64,000 nt of DNA from Cupriavidus sp. D39 (lineage in GTDB: Bacteria > Pseudomonadota > Gammaproteobacteria > Burkholderiales > Burkholderiaceae). Positions 34,181-43,836 of the stretch are shown here, in pieces (position 1 is the first letter of the stretch; each line of letters begins with the position of its first letter). The stretch covers positions 4,154,001-4,218,000 of the forward strand of contig NZ_JAPNLE010000009.1 of NCBI RefSeq assembly GCF_026627925.1, given 5' to 3'. A model generated the notes under the pieces. The model was not told the DNA's origin. It saw only the letters and a list, made by a program, of their open reading frames with translations, and searched no databases. Position numbers and translations under genes: made by a program.

Positions 34181-35479
34181 CTAAACGCTCGCCGCGGTTG
34201 CGGGTAGGCCTGCCTCTCGCGCCCGCCCCACCCACACCACGCACACCAGCGATAGCGCCGCAGAGCCCGCATAGAACACCGCCATCGGCCACCACTGCGG
34301 GAAGAACCTGTCCGCCAGCAGCGTTGCCAGCAGCGGCGTCAGGCCGCCGGCGAAGGCGCCGCACACCTGGTACGACAGCGAGATGGCGGTGTAGCGGATG
34401 CGCGCGGCGAACATGCCGGTGACAAAGCCGGCAATGACGGCGTAATAGCCCGATTCGCATAGCGTGGCGATGGCGATGCCCAGGAATACCGTGTGCGGCT
34501 GCCCCATGCGCACCAGGGGCAGCATGACGAACGGCACCACGATGGCGAAAGCGGCGACGATGGCGAGCACGCGCCGGGTGCCGAAGCGGTCGGCCAGATG
34601 CGCTGCGCCCAGCTGTACGAAGAACTGCAGCACCGCCACCCAGAACATGCAGTCGAGAATCATTGCCCGGTCCAGCGCCAGGTACTGCGTCGCATACGAG
34701 ATCATGAAGATGTTGCTGAAGTACACGCCGGCGATGCCGTACACGTTGGCGCCGATCGCCAGCACGATCAGCGGCCACGCGCGTAGTGCTTCGGCCAGTG
34801 GCTGGCCGGCCACGTCGCCGGTGGCCTGCATGGTCTCGAACTCAGGCGATTCATTGACCGAGCGCCGGATCACGAAGCCGACCGCCAGCAGCACCGCGCT
34901 GGCCAGGAAGGGCAGGCGCCAGCCCCATTGCATGAGGGCGTCGTGATCGAGCCGGCCCACGGCGCTGAAGGCCAGCATCGCCAGGATCAGCCCGCCCGCG
35001 CTGCCAAGCTGCGCGAACGAGGCGAAGAAGGCGCGCCGGCCGGCCGGCGCGTGCTCGCCCGCCAGCAACACCGCGCCGCCCCACTCGCCGCCGACCGCAA
35101 TGCCTTGCAGCACGCGCAGCGCCACCAGCGCCACGGGCGCGATCCATCCGGCCTGCGCATACGTCGGCAGGCAGCCGATCAGCACCGTGGCGATGGCCAT
35201 CAAGGACAGCGTGCCCATGAGCGCGCGCTTGCGCCCGAGGCGATCGCCGATGCGGCCGAACAGCACGCCGCCAATGGGCCGCGCCAGAAAGCCGATGGCG
35301 AACGAGCCGAACGAGGCCAGCAGGCTCAGCAGGCGACTCTCTCCGGGGAAGAACAGCGGCCCGAACACCAGCGCCGCGGCGGTGGCGTAGCTGTAGAAGT
35401 CATACCACTCGATGGTGGTGCCGACAAACGATGCCAGGGCCGCGCGGCGCGGCTGGGGAGCAGGCTGGGTAGTCTGCAT
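34181..35479 (-). CDS. MFS transporter, metabolite:H+ symporter (MHS) type
   Basis: The 432-residue product begins MQTTQPAPQPRRAALASFVG and has twelve predicted helices. ASFVGTTIEWYDFYSY and GRIGDRLGRKRAL are signatures of the MHS subfamily (ShiA/ProP/KgtP relatives), which import organic acids, betaines or similar small solutes with protons. It begins 33 bp after the agmatinase-like gene, so the two are probably co-transcribed and the transporter may carry a guanidino compound or its product (inference). Confidence 0.88.
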   Translation of the reverse strand: MQTTQPAPQPRRAALASFVGTTIEWYDFYSYATAAALVFGPLFFPGESRLLSLLASFGSFAIGFLARPIGGVLFGRIGDRLGRKRALMGTLSLMAIATVLIGCLPTYAQAGWIAPVALVALRVLQGIAVGGEWGGAVLLAGEHAPAGRRAFFASFAQLGSAGGLILAMLAFSAVGRLDHDALMQWGWRLPFLASAVLLAVGFVIRRSVNESPEFETMQATGDVAGQPLAEALRAWPLIVLAIGANVYGIAGVYFSNIFMISYATQYLALDRAMILDCMFWVAVLQFFVQLGAAHLADRFGTRRVLAIVAAFAIVVPFVMLPLVRMGQPHTVFLGIAIATLCESGYYAVIAGFVTGMFAARIRYTAISLSYQVCGAFAGGLTPLLATLLADRFFPQWWPMAVFYAGSAALSLVCVVWVGRAREAGLPATAASV

Positions 35480-35511
35480 GGTGGGTCTCCTGATTATTGT
35501 CGGGGAGGGAT

Positions 35512-36497
35512 TCAGGCGCCGCGGTACTCGACGCCGGGCAGCACGCACAGTAGTTCGAACGCCAGATTGGCCCCGAGCAGCGCCGTGGTGCCGAACGGGT
35601 CGTACGGCGGCGATACCTCGACCAGGTCAGCGCCGACGATATCCAGCCCGCGCGCGCCACGTACGATCTCCAGCGCCTGCGGCACCGTCAGCCCGCCGAT
35701 CTCCGGCGTGCCGGTGCCAGGCGCGTAGGCTGGGTCGATGCCGTCGATGTCGAAACTGATGTAGACCGGGCCGCCCTGCAGGCGCGCGCTGACTTCCTCC
35801 ATCAGCGGTGCCAGCGACCGGTACCAGCATGCTTCGGCCGTGATCACGCGAAAGCCCTGCTGGCGGCACCAGTCGAAATCCTCGGCGGCATAGCCGGTGC
35901 CACGCAGGCCGATCTGCACCACACGGCCGCAATCGAGCAGCCCCTCCTCCACGGCACGACGGAACGGCGTGCCGTGCGCGATCTTCTCGCCGAACATGGT
36001 GTCGTTCACGTCGGCATGCGCGTCGACATGGATCAGCCCGAGGCGGCCATACCTGGCGTGCATGGCGCGCAGGATCGGCAGCGTGACAGTGTGGTCGCCG
36101 CCCAGCCCGACCGGGCGGCAACCCGTGGCGATGATGTCGCGGTAAGCCGCCTCGATGCGCGCGATGGAGTCATGCAGGTTGTATGGATTGGTCGCCACGT
36201 CGCCGATGTCGGCCACGCGCAGCGAATCGAAGGGGCGGCGCGCGTGGCCATGTTGTAGGGGCGCAGCAGCACGGATTCGGCCCGGATCTGGCGGGGCCCC
36301 AGGCGCGCGCCGTTACGGTTGGACGTGCCCAGGTCGAATGGCACGCCGACGAAGCAGGCATCCAGCCCGGCGGTGCTCGCGGCGGCGGGCAGCCGCATCA
36401 TGGTGGCGATGCCGCCGAAGCGCGGCATGGCGTTGCCGGACATCGGCTGGAAGGGTTCGGCCTCACCGGCCGGGTGGGGTAGCGTGTTTGCATGCAT
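35512..36497 (-). pseudogene. Agmatinase/arginase-family ureohydrolase, frame broken
   Basis: Ureohydrolases cleave guanidino compounds to urea using two Mn ions. The start is ATG at 36495-36497 (MHANTLPHPAGEAE), and the protein can be followed to GVEYRGA. Metal motifs are intact: GGDHTVTLP, HVDAHADVND and SFDIDGIDPAYAPGTG. The frame breaks near 36233: PYNMATRAAP continues in the next frame as DSLRVADIGDVATNP, which needs one more C in a CCCC run (minus strand). The rest (from MADIGDVA) is intact. Substrate may be agmatine, guanidinobutyrate or guanidinopropionate. A LysR gene is divergent. Confidence 0.85.
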
Positions 36498-36548
36498 GGC
36501 GATCGATTCATCATGCCGCGTTCGGCGGCACATTCTGGTAGAGACACC

Positions 36549-36584
36549 CGCATTCTTTCCGATTGCTCCAACGCGTAGAATGCG
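36549..36584. promoter_or_regulatory. Dyad in the agmatinase/LysR divergent promoter
   Basis: CGCATTCT (36549-36556) and its exact complement AGAATGCG (36577-36584) are separated by 20 bp in the 129-bp gap between the ureohydrolase start and the LysR start. A dyad in this place is where a LysR-type regulator would be expected to bind; that role is inference. Confidence 0.5.
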
Positions 36585-36626
36585 AAATCTCTGAACCAAA
36601 CATTGATTCGGCTCGATGTATCGATC

Positions 36627-37523
36627 ATGCTGGGACAACCTTCCGATCTTGACCTGCGCCTGATTCGCGTTTTCCTGGCGGTGGTGGATGCCAATGGCAT
36701 CACGCCTGCGCAGGCGACGCTCAACGTCAGCCAATCCACCATCAGCACGCAGCTTTCGACGCTGGAAACGCGGTTGGGCTACCGGCTGTGCGAGCGGGGG
36801 CGCAGCGGTTTCCGGCTGACCCCGCGGGGTCAGCAATTTGTCGAGTCCGGGCGCAAGCTGCTGACGGCGCTGGATGTCTTTGGCGCGGAAGCGCGCAAGG
36901 TGGGCCGCACATTGGTGGGCACGCTCAGCCTGGGCTTGATCGGGCATACGCCGGTGAGCGCCAATGCACGTATCAGCCAGGCAATCGAGCGCTTCCGCCA
37001 ACGGGACGAATCCGTGCATTTCTCCGTGTTGGTGCGCTCGCCGGGAGAGCTGGAAGGGCTGCTGCTGGACGGCAAGATCCACATGGGCATCGGCTACTTC
37101 TGGCACCGTGTGCCGGCGCTGGACTACACGACCATCTTTCACGAGACGCAGCTCGCCTATGCCGGACGCAGCCATCCGCTCTTCGCCGAGGCCGGGCGCG
37201 TCGACCCGGCGGTCGCGCTCGGCCATGCGTGGGCCTGGCGCAGCTATCCGCTGCCGGAGGCGGCGGGTTCGCCGGGAGACCGGCTGGTGACGGCAGTGGC
37301 GGACAATATGGAAGCGGTGGCGATGCTGGTGCTGTCCGGCCGCCACCTTGGGTACTTGCCGGCGCATTTCGCGGCGCCCTATGTGCAGCAGGGACAGCTG
37401 GCCCCGCTCGCGCCGGACGCGATGCGCTATGACGTACCGTTCGACATGGTGGTGCGCCGCAAGCCGCACCGCAACGACCTGCTGGACGCCTTCATTGCCG
37501 ACATGAAGGCGGCGCACGCCTGA
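36627..37523 (+). CDS. LysR-family transcriptional regulator
   Basis: The 298-residue product (start ATG 36627, MLGQPSDLDLRLIRVFL) has the LysR helix-turn-helix TPAQATLNVSQSTISTQLST near residue 30 and a substrate-binding domain (about residues 95-295). It is divergent from the agmatinase/MFS pair and probably controls it in response to a guanidino compound or related amine (inference). Confidence 0.9.
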   Translation: MLGQPSDLDLRLIRVFLAVVDANGITPAQATLNVSQSTISTQLSTLETRLGYRLCERGRSGFRLTPRGQQFVESGRKLLTALDVFGAEARKVGRTLVGTLSLGLIGHTPVSANARISQAIERFRQRDESVHFSVLVRSPGELEGLLLDGKIHMGIGYFWHRVPALDYTTIFHETQLAYAGRSHPLFAEAGRVDPAVALGHAWAWRSYPLPEAAGSPGDRLVTAVADNMEAVAMLVLSGRHLGYLPAHFAAPYVQQGQLAPLAPDAMRYDVPFDMVVRRKPHRNDLLDAFIADMKAAHA

Positions 37524-37712
37524 AGCGCGGAAGATCCGCTCAAGTTCGGCGGCGCGGTCTCTGACGCGCCACGTGCCACAGCCGGCACCAATGGCTGGTT
37601 TCCAATTGTTACATCGCGGAACGAAGCCCCCTCCGGGCCAGTCTTCTCCCTTTATAGCGCCAAGCCGCAAGCCCATTTCGAAGGCACGCCGGCCGCGCGG
37701 GAGGAATCTGCC

Positions 37713-38600
37713 GTGTCCCTGGATGTTGAACTGATTCGCCAGTTTTTACTGGCTCATGCCGAAACCATCGTCACCTGGCTGGTGGCCGGGCTGGTGATGA
37801 TGCTGCTGGCGCGTTTCGAGCTGCGCCGCGCGGTGCGCCGCTCGGCGGTGGCCATGTCGGAGTCCGTGGCGACCACGGTGGCGGCTTGCGTGCCGGATAT
37901 CGCCCATGCCGCGCAGACCGGCGGCGGTGGCGCGCCGATGCTGGAGCCGGTGGAGATGCAGCGCGCCGAGGCCCTGCGCCGGGTGGCGCTGGATACGGTG
38001 GGCACCGTCATGGCGCGCGGACGCTGGCTGGAGGACCTTGGCAACCTGAGGCTGGCCGACGAGGCCCTGTTGCAGGGCAGCCGCGCCGGCGGCGCGGATC
38101 CTTTGCTGGTGGTGGCGCCGCAGCCGGTGGTGCAGGCTTACCTGACGGCCCAGCGCGGCTTCGATGCGTACGCCGCGCAACTGCGCGACGAGCGCCGCGA
38201 GGCCTTGCGCCTGCAGGACGGCTTGCAGGCGCTGGCTGCGGAGGCCACGCATATCGAGCAGGAAACCGGCAGCATCGTGATGCGCTTCGAGCAGGTCAAC
38301 GCGCAGGCGGCCCAGGGCATGGAAGGCGGGGACTACCAGCGCTTCCTGATCCAGAAATACAACGCGCTGGGTGTGCGCGAGAAGGAGATCGCACAGGAGC
38401 GCGCGAAGTTGCAGGCGCAACTCCAGCAATGCGCCGACCGCCTGGCGGCGCATGCCCAAGCGGCTTCGCGCGAGTACACGCAGGCGCTCACCCCGTTGAT
38501 GCAGCAACTGCGCGCCGCGTGGGGCCACGGCGACTCGCCGGGCGTGTTCGAAACCTGGTTGCGCGAGACGCCGGTTCAGCCTAGCGCCTACGCTGCATGA
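37713..38600 (+). CDS. Hypothetical membrane-anchored coiled-coil protein
   Basis: The 295-residue product has one N-terminal membrane helix (ETIVTWLVAGLVMMLLARFEL, near residue 20). A long, helix-rich Gln/Ala/Glu cytoplasmic part follows, with heptad-like stretches around 150-260 (AREKEIAQERAKLQAQLQQ-type). No known catalytic domain is seen. It lies 96 bp before nudB but has its own upstream gap; function is unknown. Confidence 0.7.
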   Translation: MSLDVELIRQFLLAHAETIVTWLVAGLVMMLLARFELRRAVRRSAVAMSESVATTVAACVPDIAHAAQTGGGGAPMLEPVEMQRAEALRRVALDTVGTVMARGRWLEDLGNLRLADEALLQGSRAGGADPLLVVAPQPVVQAYLTAQRGFDAYAAQLRDERREALRLQDGLQALAAEATHIEQETGSIVMRFEQVNAQAAQGMEGGDYQRFLIQKYNALGVREKEIAQERAKLQAQLQQCADRLAAHAQAASREYTQALTPLMQQLRAAWGHGDSPGVFETWLRETPVQPSAYAA

Positions 38601-38696
38601 CTGGGTCGGGCCCGGGAGGCTGTCCCGGCGGCCATGTTTCCCATGGCGCCCGGGCGCATCTGCGGTAAGCTTGGGGACGCCGTCTGTCCTATCCCC

Positions 38697-39170
38697 ATGC
38701 CCTACAAAATTCCTGAATCCGTCCTGGTTGTGATTCACACGCCGGACCTGCAAGTGCTGTTGATCGAGCGCGCCGACCGGCCGGGCTACTGGCAGTCCGT
38801 CACCGGCAGCCTGGACACGCCGGATGAGCCGCTGGCGCTGACGGCCGCGCGCGAGGTGGCCGAGGAAACCGGGCTGATCGCCGCCGAGCACCAACTGCAA
38901 GACTGGCAGCACACCATCGATTACGAAATCTACCCGCAGTGGCGCCACCGCTACGCACCCGGCGTGACGCGCAATACCGAGCACTGGTTTGGCCTGTGCG
39001 TGGCGCAGCCGCAGCCGGTGACGCTAGCGCCACGCGAGCACCTGCAGTATCAGTGGCTGCCGTGGCGGGAAGCCGCCGTGCTCTGCTTCTCGACCAGCAA
39101 CGCCGAGGCGGTGCTGCAGCTGGGCTGGCGGGTGCAGGGGCAGCGTACGGCCTGTGGAGCGGACCTATGA
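38697..39170 (+). CDS. nudB: Dihydroneopterin triphosphate diphosphatase
   Basis: The 157-residue product has the Nudix box GSLDTPDEPLALTAAREV followed by AEETGL, near residues 39-62, and the NudB-type start MPYKIPESVLVVIHT. It removes pyrophosphate from dihydroneopterin triphosphate early in folate synthesis. The stop overlaps the start of the next gene (ATGA), so the two are coupled. Confidence 0.9.
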   Translation: MPYKIPESVLVVIHTPDLQVLLIERADRPGYWQSVTGSLDTPDEPLALTAAREVAEETGLIAAEHQLQDWQHTIDYEIYPQWRHRYAPGVTRNTEHWFGLCVAQPQPVTLAPREHLQYQWLPWREAAVLCFSTSNAEAVLQLGWRVQGQRTACGADL

Positions 39171-39955
39171 GGCTGCGCGTCGTCACCTACAACATTCACA
39201 AAGGCGTGACCGGCATCAAGGGCAAGTCCCGGATCCACAACGTGCGCGACGGCCTGCACGTGGTCAACGCCGACATCGTCTTCCTGCAGGAAGTGCAGGA
39301 CCGCAATGACCGCCTGGTGGCGGCGGCGTTGTTCGATCCCGATTACACCCAGCTCAACTACCTGGCGACCGACGCGTATCCGCATTCGGTCTACGGGCGC
39401 AATGCGGTGTACGACCACGGGCACCACGGCAATGCCATCCTGTCGCGCCATCCCATCCTGATGTCGGAAAACCTCGACATCTCCGATCATCGCTTCGAGC
39501 AGCGCGGCCTGCTGCACGCGGTGGCGGACATGCACGGGGTCGAGGCCCACCTGATCTGCGTGCATTTCGGCTTGTTCGCGCGCAGCCGCGCGCGGCAGGC
39601 GGAGGCGCTGGTCAAGCGGGTGCAAGATGTGGTGCCAGCGGAGGCGCCGCTGGTGATCGCCGGAGATTTCAATGACTGGAACCACCGGCTCGACAACCTG
39701 ATCTGCACCACGCTCGGGGCGACGGAGGTGTCCTCCGCCGGCGGCGCGCGGCTGCATACCTTTCCCAGCCACATGCCCTGGTGGCAACTCGACCGCATCT
39801 ATGTGCGCGGCTTCGAGATCGAGCACGCCAGCGCGCTGACCGGCCGCGACTGGGCCCAGCGCTCGGACCACGTCCCCTTGATGGCGGAGCTTGCCCGCAT
39901 TGCCGTGCCGGAACGGCCGGTTGCCCACAAGGTCAAGGTGGGCACGTCTTCCTGA
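39167..39955 (+). CDS. Endonuclease/exonuclease/phosphatase-family protein (YbhP-like)
   Basis: The 262-residue product has the EEP fold motifs VVTYNIHKGV at the N-terminus, VFLQEVQDRND near residue 37, GDFNDWNHRLD near residue 166 and SDHVPLMAEL near the end, with Asn, Glu, Asp and His catalytic residues present. In many proteobacteria this gene is next to cardiolipin synthase clsB; here clsB is 2.3 kb downstream, with three genes between. Confidence 0.88.
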   Translation: MRLRVVTYNIHKGVTGIKGKSRIHNVRDGLHVVNADIVFLQEVQDRNDRLVAAALFDPDYTQLNYLATDAYPHSVYGRNAVYDHGHHGNAILSRHPILMSENLDISDHRFEQRGLLHAVADMHGVEAHLICVHFGLFARSRARQAEALVKRVQDVVPAEAPLVIAGDFNDWNHRLDNLICTTLGATEVSSAGGARLHTFPSHMPWWQLDRIYVRGFEIEHASALTGRDWAQRSDHVPLMAELARIAVPERPVAHKVKVGTSS

Positions 39956-39964
39956 GGGCTGTCC

Positions 39965-40847
39965 TCAAGCCCCCATTTTCTCCAGCATGATGTCAACAAA
40001 ACAGGCCTGCTTGGGCAGCGGCCGCGGGTCGCGCGGATAAAGCAGGTGCACCGGCCTTGGCGCCGGCATGGTGTCCTCCAGCAGCGGCACCAGCAGTCCG
40101 GCGGCGATGTCTCGCCGCCAGCAGCACTTCCGGCTGCATCACCACCCCACAGCCAGCCAACGCCGCGCGCCGCAGCGCCTGGCCGTTGTTGGCCGTCAGC
40201 GGCGCGGATGGTACCGCCGCCGCACCGTCTCCGGGTGCCGGCCACCCCATGCCTTGCGGCCACAACAGATGATTCAGGCAACGGTGCCTGGCCAGGTCCG
40301 CCAGCGTGCGCGGATGGCCCGCTTGCGCCAGGTAGGCCGGCGCCGCGCAGATCGCCATGCGATACGGCCGCAACGGCCGCGCCACCAGATGGTCGGAGCT
40401 GGCTAGCGCGCCGATGCGCACGGCGGCGTCGAAGCCATCGGCAATCAGGTCGTTAAAGGCGTCGTCAAGCACCAGTTCCACCGTGACTTCCGGATATCGC
40501 AGCAGGTAGGCCGATACCGCCTCGGCCACCGCCGTCTCGCCCAGCGTCACCGGCGCGGTCAGGCGCAGGCGGCCGCGCGGCTGGCTGTGCAGGCGTTCCG
40601 CCACGGTCTCCGCGTTGCGCACGCGTTCCAGGATCTGCCGGCATTCCTCCAGGAACAGGCGGCCGGCTTCGGTCAGGCTCTGGCGGCGCGTGCTGCGTTG
40701 CAGCAGGCGCACGCCTAGATGCCGCTCCAATTGGCCGACATGCTTGCCCACCATCACCGCCGACAGGCCGAGCGCATCGGCGCAGGCGCTGAAGCTGCCG
40801 GCTTCGGCAGCGGCGGCAAACACTTCCATGCTGCGCAGCTTGTCCAT
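39965..40847 (-). pseudogene. LysR-family regulator, C-terminal frame broken
   Basis: The 5' part is intact (MDKLRSMEVFAAAAEAGSFS with the helix-turn-helix, and a substrate-binding domain). Near 40114-40119 the frame changes: MQPEVLLAA should continue DIAAGLLVPLLEDTM, then PRPVHLLYPRDPRPLPKQ and end DIMLEKMGA at 39965. One extra base (or two missing) lies in GCGAGACATC. The intact C-terminus in another frame indicates a recent or artefactual break. It is divergent from the short-chain dehydrogenase gene and probably regulates it. Confidence 0.85.
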
Positions 40848-40982
40848 CGATTGCTAATTAATTATTAGGGATGCGCGAAATCCTAGCCCATTTATCTGCC
40901 ATGAATCCACTTTCACAATGCATTCCTGATGATACGGGAAGGAATTCCATCATCCCAAACAATCGGAACCATGGGGAATGCG

Positions 40983-41582
40983 ATGAAAATTGTTGTGATC
41001 GGAGCCAGCGGAACGCTCGGCCAGGCGGTGGCAAAGAACCTGTCGGCTCGCCATGAAGTGGTACGGGTGGGAAAGTCGCGCGGCGATCACCGGGTCGACC
41101 TGACCCGGCCGGAGTCGGTGCAAGCCTTGTTCGAAGGCATTGGCCGGGTGGACGCGATCATCGCCACCACCGGGAGCCTGTTCTTCGGGCCGCTTGCGCA
41201 GATGCGGGCCGAGGATTTCGAGATCGGGCTGCAGGACAAGCTGCTGGGGCAGGTGCGGCTGGCGCTGGTTGGCCAGCACTTCCTGAGCGATGGCGGCTCG
41301 ATCACGCTCACCAGCGGCATTGTCGGCAGCGAGCCGATCCGCATGGGCGCCAATCCCGGTAGCGTCAATGCGGCGCTGGAAGGGTTCGTGCGCAGCGCGG
41401 CGCCGGAGCTCGAGCGTGGCCTGCGCATCAATGTGGTCAGCCCGACCGTGGTGCAGGAGTCATGGGCCGCTTATGGCGATTTCTTCCCCGGCTACGAGCC
41501 GGTGCCGGCCGCGCGCGTCGCGCTGGCCTTCCAGCGCAGCGTGGAAGGGCCGCGCAGCGGGCATGTCTATCGCGTCTGGTGA
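40983..41582 (+). CDS. Short-chain dehydrogenase/reductase
   Basis: The 199-residue product is a short SDR with the Rossmann motif VVIGASGTLGQAVAK at residues 4-18. It has GSITLTSGIVG and NVVSPTVVQESW but lacks the usual YxxxK pair in canonical form (PGSVNAALEGFVRSA occupies that place), so it belongs to the short atypical SDR group often found divergent from a LysR gene. Substrate unknown. Confidence 0.87.
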   Translation: MKIVVIGASGTLGQAVAKNLSARHEVVRVGKSRGDHRVDLTRPESVQALFEGIGRVDAIIATTGSLFFGPLAQMRAEDFEIGLQDKLLGQVRLALVGQHFLSDGGSITLTSGIVGSEPIRMGANPGSVNAALEGFVRSAAPELERGLRINVVSPTVVQESWAAYGDFFPGYEPVPAARVALAFQRSVEGPRSGHVYRVW

Positions 41583-42124
41583 GGCTGCGCCAGGGCAGCA
41601 GCCAGTGCAGGCGTGAGCTCGAGCGCACTGTCTCGGATCAGCTGGCAGATCGCGTCGAGGTCCGCCAGGTCCAGCACGGGCAGGGCGGTGAGCGCGGCCA
41701 CCGCCTGCGGCTGGTCGCTGGCGACGGCCATGATGCTCGGCACCTCCGGCCATAGCGGCGGCGTGCCCAGGTCCGGCCGGAACACTTCCAGCTTGGGGAA
41801 GTCGCTGCGCTTGTAGCCTTCCACCAGCACCAGGTCCATGTCGGCGGGCAGCACGGCCAGCGCGTCGGCCAGCTCCGGCGAGGCCTCGGCTTCCGGGTAG
41901 TGGCGCATCAGCGTGAGGTGCCGCGCGCCTACCAGCACGACATTGGCGCAGCCGGCCTGGCGCATGCGCCAGGAGTCCTTGCCCGGGGTGTCCGGGTCAA
42001 AGCCATGATGGGTGTGCTTGACGCCGGCCACGCGCAGGCCGGCGGCGACCAAGCGCGGGATCAGTTGATCCAGCAACGTGGTCTTGCCGCTGCCGGACGT
42101 ACCGGAGATGCCGAAAACCTTCAC
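41567..42124 (-). CDS. mobB: Molybdopterin-guanine dinucleotide biosynthesis adaptor MobB
   Basis: The product (185 residues, GTG start at 42122-42124) begins KVFGISGTSGSGKTTLLDQL, a P-loop, and continues GVKHTHHGFDPDTPGKDSWR, the MobB signature. It binds GTP and helps attach GMP to molybdenum cofactor. It overlaps the end of the SDR gene by 16 bp (convergent). The substrate pool for other molybdoenzymes is separate from the MCD route of mocA in the cox operon. Confidence 0.9.
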   Translation of the reverse strand: MKVFGISGTSGSGKTTLLDQLIPRLVAAGLRVAGVKHTHHGFDPDTPGKDSWRMRQAGCANVVLVGARHLTLMRHYPEAEASPELADALAVLPADMDLVLVEGYKRSDFPKLEVFRPDLGTPPLWPEVPSIMAVASDQPQAVAALTALPVLDLADLDAICQLIRDSALELTPALAAALAQPHQTR

Positions 42125-42256
42125 GATGTCGGGGGCTGCGAGGGGATAAAGCGGCGACGATAGCAGAGAATGGCCGCGGCGGCGCGCATGGCCCCACACG
42201 TTGTGCGCGCCGCGCGCGTCGCCTGGCGCACGCACAGGACATCGGCGTGCCTGATA

Positions 42257-43524
42257 ATGTGGCTCATGTCATCGATTCCGCTCCCACGCCCGCCGAAGCA
42301 CGCCGGCCCGCTGCGCTCCGAATGGCGCCGCGGCAGGCCTCTGGGCGGCAACGCGGTCCGCTTGCTGCGCGGCGGCAACGAGTTCTTCCCGGCCCTGGTT
42401 GCCGCGATCGACCAGGCTGCATTCTCGGTTTCGCTCGAGACCTACATCTACGCCGACGATGCGGTCGGCATGGCGGTGAGCGACGCGCTGATCCGCGCTG
42501 CCGGGCGGGGCGTGGCCGTGCACCTGGTGGTGGACGGCTTCGGCGCCGGCGACATGCCGGCGGGGCTTGCCGCGCGGCTGCGCGAAGGTGGCGTGTACCT
42601 CAAGATCTTCCGTCCCCTGCGCCGTTTCAGCCTGGCGCGGCGCAACTTGCGCCGGCTGCACCGCAAGCTGGCCGTGATCGACCAGCAGATCGGCTTTGTT
42701 GGCGGCATCAACATCATCGATGACCACAACCACGGGCCCCTCGAGGGCGCCGGGCTCGGCCCCCGCTACGACTTCGCGGTGGAGGTGCGGGGCCCGCTGG
42801 TCAACCAGATCGCGCTGACCGCCGAGCGCCTGTGGTGGCAGCTATCGCTGCGCGGCGAAATGCGCAGCGTTGGCCTGGCGGGGGTGGCGGCGGAGTTTCC
42901 GCTGATCACCGACCTGCCGCTGGCGCGCCAGGACCAGGCCGGCGGCATGCGCGCCGTGCTGCTGCTGCGCGACAACCTGCGCAACCGCCGCGCCATCGAG
43001 CGCCAGTACCTGCAAGCACTGGGTGGCGCGCGGCGGGAAGTGATCATTGCCAACGCGTACTTCCTGCCTGGGCACAAGATGCGCCGCGCCCTGCTGGCCT
43101 GCCGCAAGCGGGGGTGCGCGTGCGGCTGTTGCTGCAGGGCATGGTGGAGTATCGTTTGCAGCACTATGCGACCCACTCGCTCTACGCGACCTTGCTTGCG
43201 GCCGGCGTGGAGATCCACGAATACGCCGATAGTTTCCTGCACGCCAAGGTAGCCGTGGTAGATGACGCCTGGGCCACGGTGGGCTCCAGCAATATGGATC
43301 CATTCAGCCTGCTGCTGGCGCGCGAGGCCAATGTGGCCGTCTATGACAGCGCGTTTTGCGCTGAGCTGCGCCAGGAACTGGAGCATGCCATTGCCTCGCG
43401 CAGCGTCGAGGTCAAGGCCGCCACGCACGCGCGCCGCTCGGCGGTGCGCCGGATGGCGAGCTGGACCGCCTATATGGTGCTGCGTGTCGGCGTGATCATC
43501 GCCGGCGTGACAGGGCGCTACTGA
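42257..43524 (+). pseudogene. clsB: Cardiolipin synthase B-type phospholipase D protein, frame broken
   Basis: Two HKD motifs are visible: HRKLAVIDQQIGFVGGINI near residue 135 and HAKVAVVDDAWATVGSSNMD in the second half, as in ClsB/YbhO. The frame breaks at about 43110: ACRKRG should run straight into VRVRLLLQGMVEYRLQH, which needs a sixth G in GGGGG. The second half continues to 43524 and ends in a hydrophobic segment (VLRVGVIIAGVTG). If the break is real, the enzyme loses its second active-site half. Start ATG 42257 or 42266. Confidence 0.87.
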
Positions 43525-43836
43525 TCGCGGGACAATACTGCGCGGGGCGATGTTGCTGTGCATCACGCGCGGCAACAATGATCGCTATCTTGCTGCGTCG
43601 CGGCATGTTGCAGCGCAGGAGCGCTGCCGCTGCGTTTAGAAACCCCGATCTAATTAAAAGCTTGCTGCCAGCGGGCGCGATCACAATAATCTGAACGGTC
43701 GTTCTTTTTGCCTTAGACTGCGTGCATTCGGGTCTGCCAGGCGGTGAAGCAGCCAGCCGGGTAGCGAAAAAATGCATTAAGTCAGGGTCATACGCGGTGC
43801 GATCCGTTTCGCGCCGCGAAGAACGGAGAAAAAATC
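43525..43836. other. Intergenic region upstream of the TetR gene
   Basis: About 310 bp between clsB and the TetR-family gene contain no gene. An AT-rich stretch at 43645-43715 probably holds the promoter, and a TetR-like dyad lies at 43693-43704. Confidence 0.45.
43693..43704. promoter_or_regulatory. Candidate TetR-family operator
   Basis: GAACGGTCGTTC has perfect 5-bp inverted arms (GAACG/CGTTC) around GT, the size and shape of many TetR-family operators. It lies 133 bp upstream of the TetR start within an AT-rich promoter-like stretch, so autoregulation is plausible. Confidence 0.5.
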
